A stretch of 64,000 nt of DNA from Diphasiastrum complanatum (taxonomy: Eukaryota > Streptophyta > Lycopodiopsida > Lycopodiales > Lycopodiaceae): NCBI GenBank assembly GCA_029204225.1, contig CM055097.1, positions 35,883,446 to 35,947,445 on the forward strand, given 5' to 3'. The position numbers were made by a program, and so were the translations under genes. The notes under the pieces are model-generated. The model made no database searches and was not told the DNA's origin. It saw only the letters and a program-made list of their open reading frames with translations. Positions 32,290-42,210 of this stretch are shown here, piece after piece (the stretch's first letter is position 1; each line of letters opens with the position of its first letter).

Positions 32290-32640
32290 CTCAGCTTGGT
32301 TGAGTTATATCTCACGCCCTCCTCCGTGACTCGGTCGAGATCCCTCCCCAACTCCTCTCGGCTCGGTCGAGACTCCTCACACCCCTCCACTCTCCGTCAC
32401 GGTCAAGATCCCTCCCGAACTCCTCTCGACTCGGTTGAGACTCCTCACTCCCCTCCACTCTCGGCTCGGTCGAGATTTCATCTCCCCTCCTCATGCCCTG
32501 CGTTTCGGCTCGGGCGACATTTCAAGTCTCACTAACACGCAACTTTTTTCTCTCTCTAGGACTCAGTCGAATGTCCTCTCTCTCTAAGACTCGGTTCAGA
32601 CGTCTCTCTCTCTAACCCTCTTCCCTGTCTGCGCCCCTCC
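32290..32640. repeat. Imperfect tandem repeat rich in CTCGGTCGAGA and CTCC
   Basis: Units of roughly 50-70 bp containing 'CTCGGCTCGGTCGAGACTCC', 'GATCCCTCCC.AACTCCTCTCG' and 'CACTCCCCTCCACTC' repeat at least four times. It has open frames on both strands but only low-complexity products. The GGTCGAGA core recurs at 57.0-57.5 kb. Confidence 0.75.
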
Positions 32641-33239
32641 CCTCTCTACCAAACTCCTCTCTCCTCCGTGCCCAATAAAAAAAAATTTGTTATAAAATTT
32701 TGAATTTTCTTATGGTTCTTTCTATTCCTCAATGGGCACTTTAATATTTCCTGGACTTCAAGTTTTATTAAATACAATTTTGTAAATGTGTTTTTTACAA
32801 CCCCTCATTCTAAGTTGATCTCAATTCAATTTCCTTATTTTTTTTCAAACTCCCATAACTTTCTTGTTTGAGCTCGGATTATAGTGCAGTAATAACAGAA
32901 AGTAATCCAAACGACAAGTCTAACATTGATAAGTTTTTAAAATGTTGTAATTATTAATTTTCAATTTTTTTTTTAAGGACCCTTCTTTCTCCCTTAGTCA
33001 AATTTTCTTGTATATTATTTGCTTATTTTCAAATCTTTGTATTGTCTCCGTCTGAACTCGGAAAGCAAAAGTACCCAGTTTTATATGACACCTACAAGTT
33101 TTGCCTTTCAGTTTCACTCATCGTAGAAATTTGAGTTTTAAGTGGGTGGAGAAAAGAGCATTTCAGCAATTTATCAAAGTCCATTGCACATAAACTTCAA
33201 CTTAGTATACCGTAACTTACTAGTCCTTCAATTTTTAAG
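32641..33239. other. AT-rich leader-like spacer
   Basis: No ORF; T-rich runs, and phrases such as 'TCCCATAACTTTCTTGTTTGAGCTCGGATTA' that look like LTR/leader sequence. It ends at the ATG of the next ORF remnant. Confidence 0.4.
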
Positions 33240-33580
33240 ATGGATGTGGATTCCGATTTTGAGTACATAGATGATGGTGAATCTGAATACGAAGATTAAT
33301 CTAACTATGATTTTGAAGATCAGTATTATGAGCACAGCAATGACGAATCCAATCATTGCGGCGATTCCAATCAGTGCGAACAAGTGTCATGGAGACTATC
33401 TGGAACATAATGAAACACATTTTGATGATTATGATGATCAACAAGTTTACCAGATCAGTGAACATAACCCAAGTGCTGGTGTATAGCATTGACAGTGACA
33501 ATGAGCAGCTAAATGCACGTCAATCAGTTTGTCACTATTACCAACATCCTCATGTGGACCAATCTTTCCAGGTGTAGACA
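33240..33580 (+). pseudogene. Acidic ORF remnant
   Basis: The ATG at 33240 opens MDVDSDFEYIDDGESEYED and then a stop. The reading can be followed in shifting frames as an Asp/Glu/Tyr/His-rich sequence (DFEDQYYEHSNDES, CHGDYLEHNETHFDDYDDQQ, SVCHYYQHPHVDQSF). I do not recognise it. It is probably a decayed gag-type ORF of an LTR element, since it follows leader-like DNA. Confidence 0.4.
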
Positions 33581-33959
33581 GATCCCCTGTGCTAGAGGAT
33601 CTATTAAGATGTTTTTCTTCTTGCTTATAGGTTATGTTTGCACTCTGCCTATCAGCAGAGAGTGTGGGCCTGTTTATAAATTTATCTTTCTTGTTTCGAA
33701 GCCTATATCAGGCAGAGGGGACTGATGAACATTGTAGTATATGTCCTGTCTGTCAGAGGACGACTCAGGAGGGTCACTCTTGAAAACGTATCACATGCAT
33801 TCACAACCAAACATGTAATCAAAATGCTCAACCTATAGATCAACATACAGTCCAGGTGAACAAACCATGATTCTACTTCTACTTTGCTGCAGAAATGAGT
33901 TTGAATCAGATCCTAAACACTAGAACTATTCCACACATGCATTAATCTACAACCAAGAA
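33581..33959. other. Unassigned spacer
   Basis: No supported gene. It leads into the dispersed repeat that starts near 33960. Confidence 0.4.
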
Positions 33960-34790
33960 ACAAGAACTAATCTAGATAGCATTTTTGATAGCCCAAGGAT
34001 CAAGAAACACACATTTCTTGATTCTTGGACTACCAAGAACGTCAATGAGTGGGTTGTCCTAGAATTTGCAAGATCTATACCACAACCCAGCCAAGATGAT
34101 TTACCACAATGCATAATTTTACATTAATCTATGAAATCAAGGAAACTAATCCACCACTAAGATCCACAACCACCCACAAAGGAAATGCTTCTTGGTTTCC
34201 AAGGGAAGGGTCGAACTTGAGACCAAAGAAAATTTGGATGTAAAGCTAACCAATTGAACCATCCACAACCACCCACAAAGGAAATGGAAGGGCAAGATCA
34301 TTAATGCATCACTCAAGAAACAAGAATGATCAAGGAGCTCAAGAATGCATCAAAACTCATGGAAGATCTTCTCATTTCAGCATAGAGTAGATACATTTAC
34401 AAAAGCTTCTCTTCTACAAAGAGGGAGTCTCTTAAATAAGCAAGAGAGCTCCTTAGGTGGCATCCTAGTGGCATTTCCACATTACACAAATTACAAGTGG
34501 GATTATGCTCTCCACTAGAGGTCACCATCAAAAGGTGGCTCACTCTACTTTCTTTAAGAGGGGTCTACTTGCATTTATTACTTTGCTTGAAAATACTAGT
34601 TCCTACATGGTCATTCCATCTTTCGGGATTCACCATGAGGCTTACACAATTTCTACTTGACAATATTAACTAGTATTCCTCGGCTCTCATACTCGGCTCT
34701 CAGGCGTCGTTCATCTCGTCTTCTCAGAGACCTCCTCGATCTAAGGTGAGAGGTGCTCTTGGGTAGCTCTGGCCGATTATCTTGGGGATT
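33960..34790 (+). repeat. Dispersed repeat, copy 1 (LTR-like)
   Basis: Shares long segments with 52600-53320 in the same orientation: 'ATCAAGAAACACACATT.CTTGAT', 'AGAGGTCACCATCAAAAGGTGGCTCACTCT', 'CTACATGGTCATTCC' and 'CTCGGCTCTCATRCTCGGCTCTCA'. In this copy a gag-type ORF begins 25 bp later, which would fit a 5' LTR. A SINE is inserted at 34188-34260. Confidence 0.75.
34188..34260 (-). mobile_element. tRNA-derived SINE, 73 bp, with 26-bp target duplication
   Basis: On the minus strand the unit starts GGTTCAATTGGTTAGC (A box TGGTTCAATTGG, its first T from the flank). It carries AGTTCGACCC as B box and ends GGAAACCAAGAAG. An exact 26-bp direct repeat flanks it (34162-34187 and 34261-34286). 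Box spacing and length are those of a tRNA-like head with almost no body. It is related to the units at 39459-39548 and 39628-39717. Confidence 0.85.
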
Positions 34791-34815
34791 CGTCAGAATC
34801 AACCAACACCAGGCT

Positions 34816-36452
34816 ATGGTGGAAACAACGATGGTGCATAGACAATATATCTTTCACAAGTTTGATGGTAGAATTGCTCACATGGATGTGAGAACATGGT
34901 TGGACAACTTTGACATGTATTTTCAGTCACATCCACATAGCGACCATGACAAGTTTCATTTCAAGGAACATACCTTAATGGATCTGCATATATTTGGTGG
35001 CGATATTGGATACAGTGTGAAGAACCTCATATTACCACTGATAAATGGCCAACCTTTGTACAAAAGTGCATTGAAGAATTTGAATGTACAGACAGCCAAG
35101 TATGGCATTCTACCCAACAAATGTCTACTATGGAGAGCTATTTTAATAACTTCAATCAGATAATGGACAGATACGGTTATTCAGTGGAGGAATTTAATAC
35201 AATGCACTTTGTTTTAGGCTTAAAGCCTAAGATAAGAACTTGTTTACCCTAGGATATATATCAAGAGACTTGGATAATATCATTATCTGATATAAGATCA
35301 CATGCTCACACCATAGAATATGAACAAGGGTCAACGTGAAGCTGTTACAAACTACTTAACACCACTAATGTGCACTTTGGACATACGCGGGACATTAGCC
35401 CTCAACAAAGTGATAGGACAGTTACAAAAGATGAAGGATCAGGACAAAGCGCCTAAGATTCGATTGGAAAAAATTGTCAATTCAGGAATCCAGAAAAATG
35501 ATAGGCCAAATGATTGTGGTGAATCATCATTGACATCATTCGAGGATGAATTGGAAGTATGAAATGATGATAAAGATGATTCTTCATCAACATCATCAGT
35601 GAATGAATTGGAAGTGCAACATGATGAAGAAGAACAACTATCGACAATGGGAAAGCTTTTTTAGCAAATAGATCATCCAATTTCATTAGCATCTTTTGAT
35701 TTTCCATTGAATTCACAAGAGATGGCCAATCAACATTTATGCAGTGCTATGGAATGTACACATGATCGGCAACATAAATGTAATTTCCAATTTGAACCAA
35801 GTAAGACAATTCCAAATGCGAACACAATGTCGATGCAAGGACACTAAAAATCAACTAAGGACAACAAACACGATGTGGAGGATTATGAGGACAACATTTT
35901 TGTTTTGAAAGTTGATCTTCAATTGAGCAGTACAAAGACCAGTTCAGGCAATGAAGTTGTCAATGAGGCAAATCACTCAAGGATCTCATCTTCCTTGAGA
36001 TCACAAGAACCGTTGCATCACATTCAACCAGAAGACTTGTCTAAGACTTCTTGTGAAATGGAATTAATAGACAAGAATAAAACTGATCTATATGAATGTT
36101 TCACATTCAACATAGAGTGCACAACAGAATGTGATGAAACTGGTAATATACAAGTTGGAAGTTGTCCTATAGGGCAAACAATCAAAGATAATTATATCAA
36201 AGTTTCCAGTTTGTGGTTCAAAATATTGGAGTTATCAATATTTTTGAACATGATGATATAATCTACGAAATTTTTTTCGTAGAGATTTTGAGTGAAAGAG
36301 ATACTATCACTCTTTGCAAGCATCTCATTCACTCGATATTCTTGGAAATGAATGTCCATTTAGAATATCATTTGTCATTTCCAGAGATGATCAATCAAAA
36401 CGTATTGGTTCCTATATTGGGAATTGATCATGCCAATAATTCCTTCATGTAG
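34816..36452 (+). pseudogene. Gypsy-type gag-like ORF, frameshifted
   Basis: The ATG at 34816 (MVETTMVHRQ) is followed by FDGRIAHMDVRTWLDNFDMY and DKFHFKEHTLMDLH, resembling the conserved core of plant Ty3/gypsy gag. After stops near 35163, HFVLGLKPKIRTCL continues the gag theme in another frame. An Asp/Glu-rich region follows, then open stretches at 35875-36261 and 36213-36452 (DDIIYEIFFVEILSERDTIT) that I do not recognise. No protease or RT motif is visible, so it is probably a non-autonomous or deleted element. Confidence 0.55.
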
Positions 36453-36628
36453 GATCTTCACAATTCAGATGCAAGGCTTATGGTTATCATTGAAGTATTT
36501 GGTTTTTTTGCTCTTAGCTTTGTGTTTCTACCTTTCTATGGATATGTTATCTTGAATGCTTTGTACTTTTTTTGCTCTTAGCTTTACTTTCATTGTAATT
36601 GCTATTAGCTTAGATTTGGCACATGACA
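36453..36628. other. T-rich spacer with a short duplication
   Basis: Contains 'TTTTTTTGCTCTTAGCTTT' twice (about 36505 and 36568). No gene. Confidence 0.5.
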
Positions 36629-36680
36629 GCGGGAGGTTCAGCTCTGAAATTTTTTTCTTATATAAAAAAAATGAGATGGG

Positions 36681-36712
36681 GCTGAACCTCCCGCCGTGGC
36701 GGGAGGTTCAGC
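36681..36712. repeat. Perfect inverted repeat, 15-bp arms, 2-bp loop
   Basis: Left arm GCTGAACCTCCCGCC (36681-36695), loop GT, right arm GGCGGGAGGTTCAGC (36698-36712). Single arms of the same sequence lie at 36629-36642 (right-arm type) and 37770-37784 (left-arm type, followed by the same GTGGC). Confidence 0.95.
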
Positions 36713-36801
36713 TTGGAGTTTTTCCTTACATAAAAAGAGTAATTTGCTGAACCTCTGATCTTTTAACTTTGATAATGCATTGATTGAACATGGATTGTTT
36801 T

Positions 36802-37208
36802 GTCATGTGGTTTCGTCCGTTGGTTTTATCATGACTTTGGGTTCCTAGGGATGGCTCCATGTCATTTTCCCACAGATCTTTACTCCTGTTTAGAGTGATA
36901 TATCAACGATGGTTCTGAGTGGAACTATCTGATTCCTACTGCTACTATGTATTAGCGATGGATCTGAGCGGAACTGTCTGCAGAAAGGACTATCTGATAC
37001 ATCAGGAGGCGGAATGGGCTCTTTTGCAAATAATGACAGACATAAACATCCAACAAGGACGATGTTTTCCTTCTTCTTTCATCATGTTGTTTCGTCTGTT
37101 AGTTTTATCATGACTTTGGGTTCCTAGGATGGCTTCGTGTCATTTTCCCATAGATCTTTACTCCAATTTAGTGCCATTTTCCCATAGATCTTTACTCCAA
37201 TTTAGAGT
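36802..37208. repeat. Direct repeat of about 95 bp plus a 33-bp tandem repeat
   Basis: 36802-36896 and 37081-37175 share 'TTTTATCATGACTTTGGGTTCCTAGG', 'ATGGCT.C.TGTCATTTTCCCA' and 'AGATCTTTACTCC'. The second copy ends in a 33-bp unit (TGYCATTTTCCCATAGATC...) repeated twice (37139-37204). Confidence 0.8.
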
Positions 37209-38557
37209 GTGGCTTCTTGCAACCTGTGCTAGATGATTCTGTGAAAGACTCTTCCTTCTTGGCTCACTCCTGCGGAATGGGCCACCTGCGAAATAGGCCA
37301 CCTCACGTGCTATCATTTGACAGAGCACAATGTGCCCCACTTGAATGCTGACTTGTTTACACCACTTGACGTATGAAATTGAGCCACGATTATAAGCGTG
37401 TTACTTGGATCGACAAGAGCTGACTGCGTGAATCATTAGAGCATAGTTATCTAGAAGAATCGGCCAACTGAGAGCATCTTGAGCTATTGTTATGAGCTTT
37501 GAACCTGGACAATCAACACCACTTTGCTGTAAAGTTGAGTGTTGACTTTAATTGATCTCTATATAAGTGCTCATCGTGAATTTAGGCTATGACAATATGA
37601 GTATTGGTCCTTCAACCTTCTATAAGTGCTGGCCTGTACTGATCCTTCAATAGTTTGGAGCATAGATCCTCGGCAGACCTAGCTAGTTGAAACCCAATCG
37701 AAGCTATCCTTCAACTACTTTGATAATGCATCTACTTAGTGCTTAGTGCATTAGACAACTCTTTTAGTGGCTGAACCTCCCGCCGTGGCATCAATCCACG
37801 TGAAAATGTATCTTTTTTCTTTTCTCAATGACACCTCAGCAATCCAAATTTTTTTGCTTATTGTTGAGTCTACTTACTGCCCCAAGTTTACAATCCAAAC
37901 ATGTTGCTATCTTGAAACTCGTTTTTGCCATGTCACTGATCCAAACCTTGTTACTATTTGAAACTGGTTTTTTAAACACATATAAACGGATTGGTGACTT
38001 GGCAGGGTTCTATATATATTTATTCCTCTCCTTTATTTCTTTCTTTGAGAGTAGAAAGAGAAGCACCGCAGAACCATAACTTCCTTATGAACTTGAGCCC
38101 GTTTCCTGAGCTTCTTTCTTGAGCTCCCAAACTTATTCCTTGAGATTCTCAGAATATTTCTTATCGTTGTTTTTAGACTAACTAAACAAATCTTTTAAGA
38201 TCCTAACTAAGTCTCGGTTTGGATTCCTAAATTTAAAAGCTTTGAAAACTTACAAAAATCCAAAAAATAAAAAAACTTAACAAACACACTATTTAGTTTT
38301 TGGGCTTCTCCTCCCGCTGGGGTTTAAATGTTACCACAACAAGGATTTTTCCAATAAAAATTGAGGCCAAGTGCCCTAAAATCCACTATACATAGTGGTA
38401 TTGTGTAGTTCATTTTTGATGTTCAATCAAGGAGGAAACTCTACCAATTTACATTTTCATGTCCTTGCTATTTTTTTTCTTGCTCCATCTCTCATGTTTT
38501 GTTATTATTATTGGATTTGCTCATTGTTGGGATTGAATCTTGTTTCTATTTTGGCGT

Positions 38558-38562
<5 letters not shown>
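37209..38562. other. Unassigned AT-rich region
   Basis: No supported coding region. It contains one arm of the hairpin family (37770-37784) and LTR-like A/T-rich text near 38200-38450. Confidence 0.4.

Positions 38563-38624
<62 letters not shown>
38563..38624. repeat. (GA)n microsatellite, 62 bp
   Basis: Uninterrupted GA dinucleotides followed by TCATGAAAG. Confidence 0.96.
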
Positions 38625-38626
<2 letters not shown>

Positions 38627-39440
38627 ATGAAAGAACAGACTATATGAGAGAAAAGTAACCTTGATCTTGGAGATTAGGATTAATGGATCATAGTGCTAGA
38701 TGTTGATCATAAGCATGAATAAGAATCTAATCATATGCTCACTCCCATGGGAACGAACTTCCGCGTGACATGTTAAAAATCCTCTTCATTTTTTGATGCT
38801 ATGCATGTGCTAGATTTAGGATTGAAGGTGGATAGGAAACCTACATGGATTTTTGGAAAGCTTGCCAACCTTGCATGATGCCAAAAGAGGTTTGCCCATA
38901 TTGAATCCTTGAAGATTTTTTAGGCCAATGCTTTATGTGATCTAGTCGCTCTCCTTTCATTGCTTAGTACTCTCATCTTACGTTGGAAGACTTGCACATG
39001 GAGGGCTTGCATGCAATAGGACCACATCTTGACTTTGCACAATGAAGGCCAATGAAAAGTACCTTAGTCAAGTGGTTTTAAGATGGTGGTATCCTCTTTG
39101 CTTTATATAACAAAAAACAAGAGACTTTTTTCTTTCATTTTTCATTTTGAAATAACACATTGGCACTCGTGATAAGTCACACACTTTTAGGGTCTTTCCA
39201 ATTTTTGGAAGGTAGTACTCCATTTTTAAAGGCCCAATCCTCAAATCTCAAGGGCGTTTGGGAATGGCCTATTTCTTGATAGGCAGATTGGTTTTGCCTT
39301 TTTTTTGTATGAGAATTGTTGGTAATTGGTTGATGTCGATTCTTTTGATTTTTCTCGGTCTCAGATTTCGTCTTAGGTGTCAAGAAAAAAAGATGCCCTA
39401 CAAAAATCTCAAAAATATCAATATATTATAAAAACCCAAG
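38625..39440. other. Unassigned spacer
   Basis: No gene, RNA gene or repeat recognised. Confidence 0.4.
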
Positions 39441-39458
39441 GTTACATGTATGAAATAT

Positions 39459-39548
39459 ACATCTTGGTTTCCAAGGAGGGCTTGAACTTCGGACCAAAGA
39501 AACTTTGGATGCCAATTGCAAGTTAACCAAGTGAGCCAACATTGGGAT
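39459..39548 (-). mobile_element. tRNA-derived SINE, about 90 bp, with target duplication
   Basis: Minus strand holds A box TGGCTCACTTGG and B-box-like AAGTTCAAGCCC, ending CTTGGAAACCAAGATG. Flanked by TTACATGTATGAAATAT (39442-39458) and TTACATGGATGAAATAT (39549-39565), a 17-bp duplication with one mismatch. It shares most of its length with the unit at 34188-34260. Confidence 0.8.
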
Positions 39549-39798
39549 TTACATGGATGAAATATGGCATAGCCAACTAAAAAGGAACTTTAGGGCCGAA
39601 ACTAGGAATCATCATCATGAGCTATATGCATCTTGGTTTCCAAGGAGGGCTTGAACTTCGGACCAAAGAAACTTTGGATGCCAATTGCAAGTTAACCAAG
39701 TGAGCCAACATTGGGATTTACATGGATGAAATATGGCATAGCCAACTAAAAAGGAACTTTAGAGCCAAAACTAGGAATCATCATCATGAGCTATATAG
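39461..39798. repeat. 169-bp tandem duplication that includes the SINE
   Basis: 39461-39629 and 39630-39798 are almost identical (e.g. AGGGCCGAAACTAGG against AGAGCCAAAACTAGG). The unit covers the SINE, one target-site copy and 'GGCATAGCCAACTAAAAAGG'. The near identity shows it is a recent duplication made after the SINE insertion. Confidence 0.92.
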
Positions 39799-40950
39799 GC
39801 AAAATCCGTGCCGATCATCTACTATTTTTGATCAACTTCATATAAAAAGAGCAGAAAACATTGGATAAATTTTTTTAATTTTGCGTGCTAAAAATCGGTG
39901 AACATCTAAGCTCATAATTTCTTCCAATTGAGTAATTCCAAAGAGATTTTGCTTTGTTGATACAACACCATTAATCCAATTAGTATTCCAATATTTAGGT
40001 ATCAACATAAGGTATGTCAGGTCCCAACAAGAGGTTGAGACATCATTCATAATGATGTAAAAATATGAAATGGATTATTCTATTTACTCATGAGTGTTCA
40101 CTAGTTTAATGAATCTCTCATGAACCACTCTAAATACGGATTGTGATGAGCCCTCTTCTCACTCTTTTGTTATTATTGAGGCTAGCGGATTCACTCATAA
40201 GTTCTCTTTTGACGACAAGATTTCTCTCAAGATACAAGTTACTCTCTCAAATGGACTTTTCTAATGTAGTAGTGATAGTGAGTGCCCCTTCAAGCCTTCT
40301 TGTATTCCAAGGAGAAAAGGTCAAAGAACCATCTTTAAGATAAAGGAAATACTTTCCGTTCAAAACACCCTTTCAAAAAGACAATTCATAGAGTACTAGC
40401 AAGGTATACATGAATATGCTTCTTTCCAAAAGATAGTTTACAATTCTAAGACTCATGATATTCAAAGGCAAAGTTATTTTCAAGCATCATTGTCACAATA
40501 CTATACAACGTTTATATAGTCCATAATTCTCACCTAATGATTCGTCAAAGCATTTGAATCCCTTGTAAGTCCCTTTTTGCTAAAGATACATGTTCACTCA
40601 TTGATTTTGCTAATAAAACAAGATCATGTTCTCATTTCTTATTTTTCATAGACTTTCAAACAAATGCCTTATCCTTTCACCATAGGCTTTGCATAGAATA
40701 GATGGATGATCAAGAAACCGTGTCTTAAATGAATGTTTTCTCAACCGTGTCTTAAATGAATGTTTTCTCAAGATCTTTCATGAGATGGTTGTATAAGAAA
40801 ATGATTCACCTATCATGCCATACATAGCAATGACATGTAGAGAAAGGGAATATCTTAGAATTCTGACAACGGTTTCTTTCTTCGACCCTTAAGGAAATCT
40901 AGGACCAAGGTTCTTTGCTTAGTCAATTTCAAGCATAAAGAAAGCTCCTT
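39799..40950. other. Unassigned spacer
   Basis: No supported gene. It contains a 26-bp duplication 'AACCGTGTCTTAAATGAATGTTTTCTC' (about 40718 and 40744). Confidence 0.45.
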
Positions 40951-41065
40951 TGTCAGCGATGGACAGTAGGGAAGTTTCTCTCGAAAAAGTTTTCCTGTCA
41001 GCGATGGACATCATAGAGTTTTTACGTAGATGAGGCTCCTATGTCAACGCTGGACAATAGGTAGA
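40951..41065. repeat. Three spaced copies of TGTCAGCGATGGACA
   Basis: TGTCAGCGATGGACA at about 40951 and 40996, and TGTCAACGCTGGACA at about 41042, spaced 45-46 bp and each preceded by a CTCCT/TTCC-type block. Confidence 0.75.
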
Positions 41066-41237
41066 TTTATGCCTCCATACCGTACAATTGTGGGTCTGTA
41101 ACTTGGTAGTTTTCACATAATATGGTTAATTTGATTCTTACATACATCGAACGAGCTAGAAGAAACGGAAAAAACGTCACACAAACAAAGATAGTAGATA
41201 GAGCGAATTACTAGGGAATCTTGTTCTCTTGAATGTT

Positions 41238-41243
41238 TTTATT
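41238..41243 (-). terminator. Likely poly(A) signal of the 2S albumin gene
   Basis: AATAAA on the minus strand, about 127 bp past the stop codon. Confidence 0.5.
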
Positions 41244-41369
41244 CTCGGGAATACGTATATATATCTGGCTCGATCTGAGCAAAATTGTTACGAAATAACA
41301 AAAGCTTCTCTTTTACGAATCCGTAATTCTGAGCTGCGAATCAGACGCTGCATGGCTTCAATATGCTGC

Positions 41370-42029
41370 TTATTTTACGTTCATCCTGAGACCATATTTA
41401 CGTGCCATTCGGCTGGAAATCCCACATTGTTGGGGCAAACGGAGAGCCTGCTGACGGTGTTGTCGAAGGCGTTGCTCCTGCTCAAGAGCCTCGTACAAGC
41501 ATTCTCGTGGGATACGCTCAAGTTTGTTGCAGCATTCTTCAGAGGGCTGCCTCTGTTGCTCCACTGCTTCATAGCATGGCTGCAACGTCACTCGCTCGCA
41601 TTGACTGCCTGGGTTCAGAGCCGCAGCCTCCTGATCAGGTTGCTCATCTGCCCCGACGTGAAAGAAGGCATCCTCCGCCACTATTGAATGTCTTCTTTCG
41701 CATTCTCGTCCACGGGGAGGGCTAAGTCCGCATCTTTCAGGTAACTGCATAGCTATTGAGCGGTATTTGTCATCCCCCAGCTGCCTGTCTCGAATCAGCG
41801 CTTCACACCGACATTCATCGTCACCGATCTGTTCTAGCCTCCTACAGCATTCATTGGAAGGATGTTCGTCACGCTCCAAAGTCCTGTAGCATGGCTGGAG
41901 GTCCACAGACCTGCATCTCTGCTGTGGATTAAGCTCAAACTCTAAGTCCACATGCAAACCCATAACCAGAGCTGCCATATCAACCAGCAGGACAGCTGCA
42001 ACTGCTGTTATTAATGGAAGAGAACCCAT
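41370..42029 (-). CDS. Tandem-domain 2S albumin-like storage protein, 219 aa
   Basis: An intact intronless ORF. Residues 1-24 form a hydrophobic signal peptide, so the product should enter the secretory path to protein storage vacuoles, where 2S albumins serve as nitrogen and sulfur reserves. Two copies of the 2S albumin cysteine fold follow. Domain 1 (37-112) has all eight Cys: 39, 47, 61-62 (CC), 73 and 75 (CXC), 100 and 110. Domain 2 (142-214) has Cys 144, 152, 166-167, 177 and 202, but Tyr at 179 and 212 where the sixth and eighth Cys belong. The domains share motifs such as LQPCY.., ..P(S)(N/E)ECC..LE.I and L(P).(R/Q)CG(L/I)S. Gln, Glu and Arg richness is typical. A single-domain 2S albumin is about half this long after processing. 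I do not know the host's exact gene name. Confidence 0.88.
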   Translation of the reverse strand: MGSLPLITAVAAVLLVDMAALVMGLHVDLEFELNPQQRCRSVDLQPCYRTLERDEHPSNECCRRLEQIGDDECRCEALIRDRQLGDDKYRSIAMQLPERCGLSPPRGRECERRHSIVAEDAFFHVGADEQPDQEAAALNPGSQCERVTLQPCYEAVEQQRQPSEECCNKLERIPRECLYEALEQEQRLRQHRQQALRLPQQCGISSRMARKYGLRMNVK

Positions 42030-42165
42030 GTTGCTGCTGCGGAGGGGCCCGTAGCCCGTTCAAGCTGAATGTCAAATGAAATAATGGAATACACTGAAAT
42101 ACGTGGGATCAAAGATCAATTATAGACAACAGCATGCAAGTCTCAAGAGAGGGCGATGGAAACGA

Positions 42166-42174
42166 TATTTTATA
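42166..42174 (-). promoter_or_regulatory. TATA box of the 2S albumin gene
   Basis: TATAAAATA on the minus strand, about 137 bp upstream of the ATG, with RY and G-box motifs just upstream. Confidence 0.65.
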
Positions 42175-42210
42175 GTGGTCTATGCCAAGCAAGTGATGGA
42201 TCGAGTTGAG

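Noticed and set aside
32057-32535. Arg/Ser/Pro-rich ORFs on both strands
   Set aside because: They follow the C/T-rich repeat and have no conserved motif.
34188-34260. A functional tRNA gene
   Set aside because: A and B boxes are present, but I see no cloverleaf with a sound anticodon stem, and target duplications mark it as a retroposed copy.
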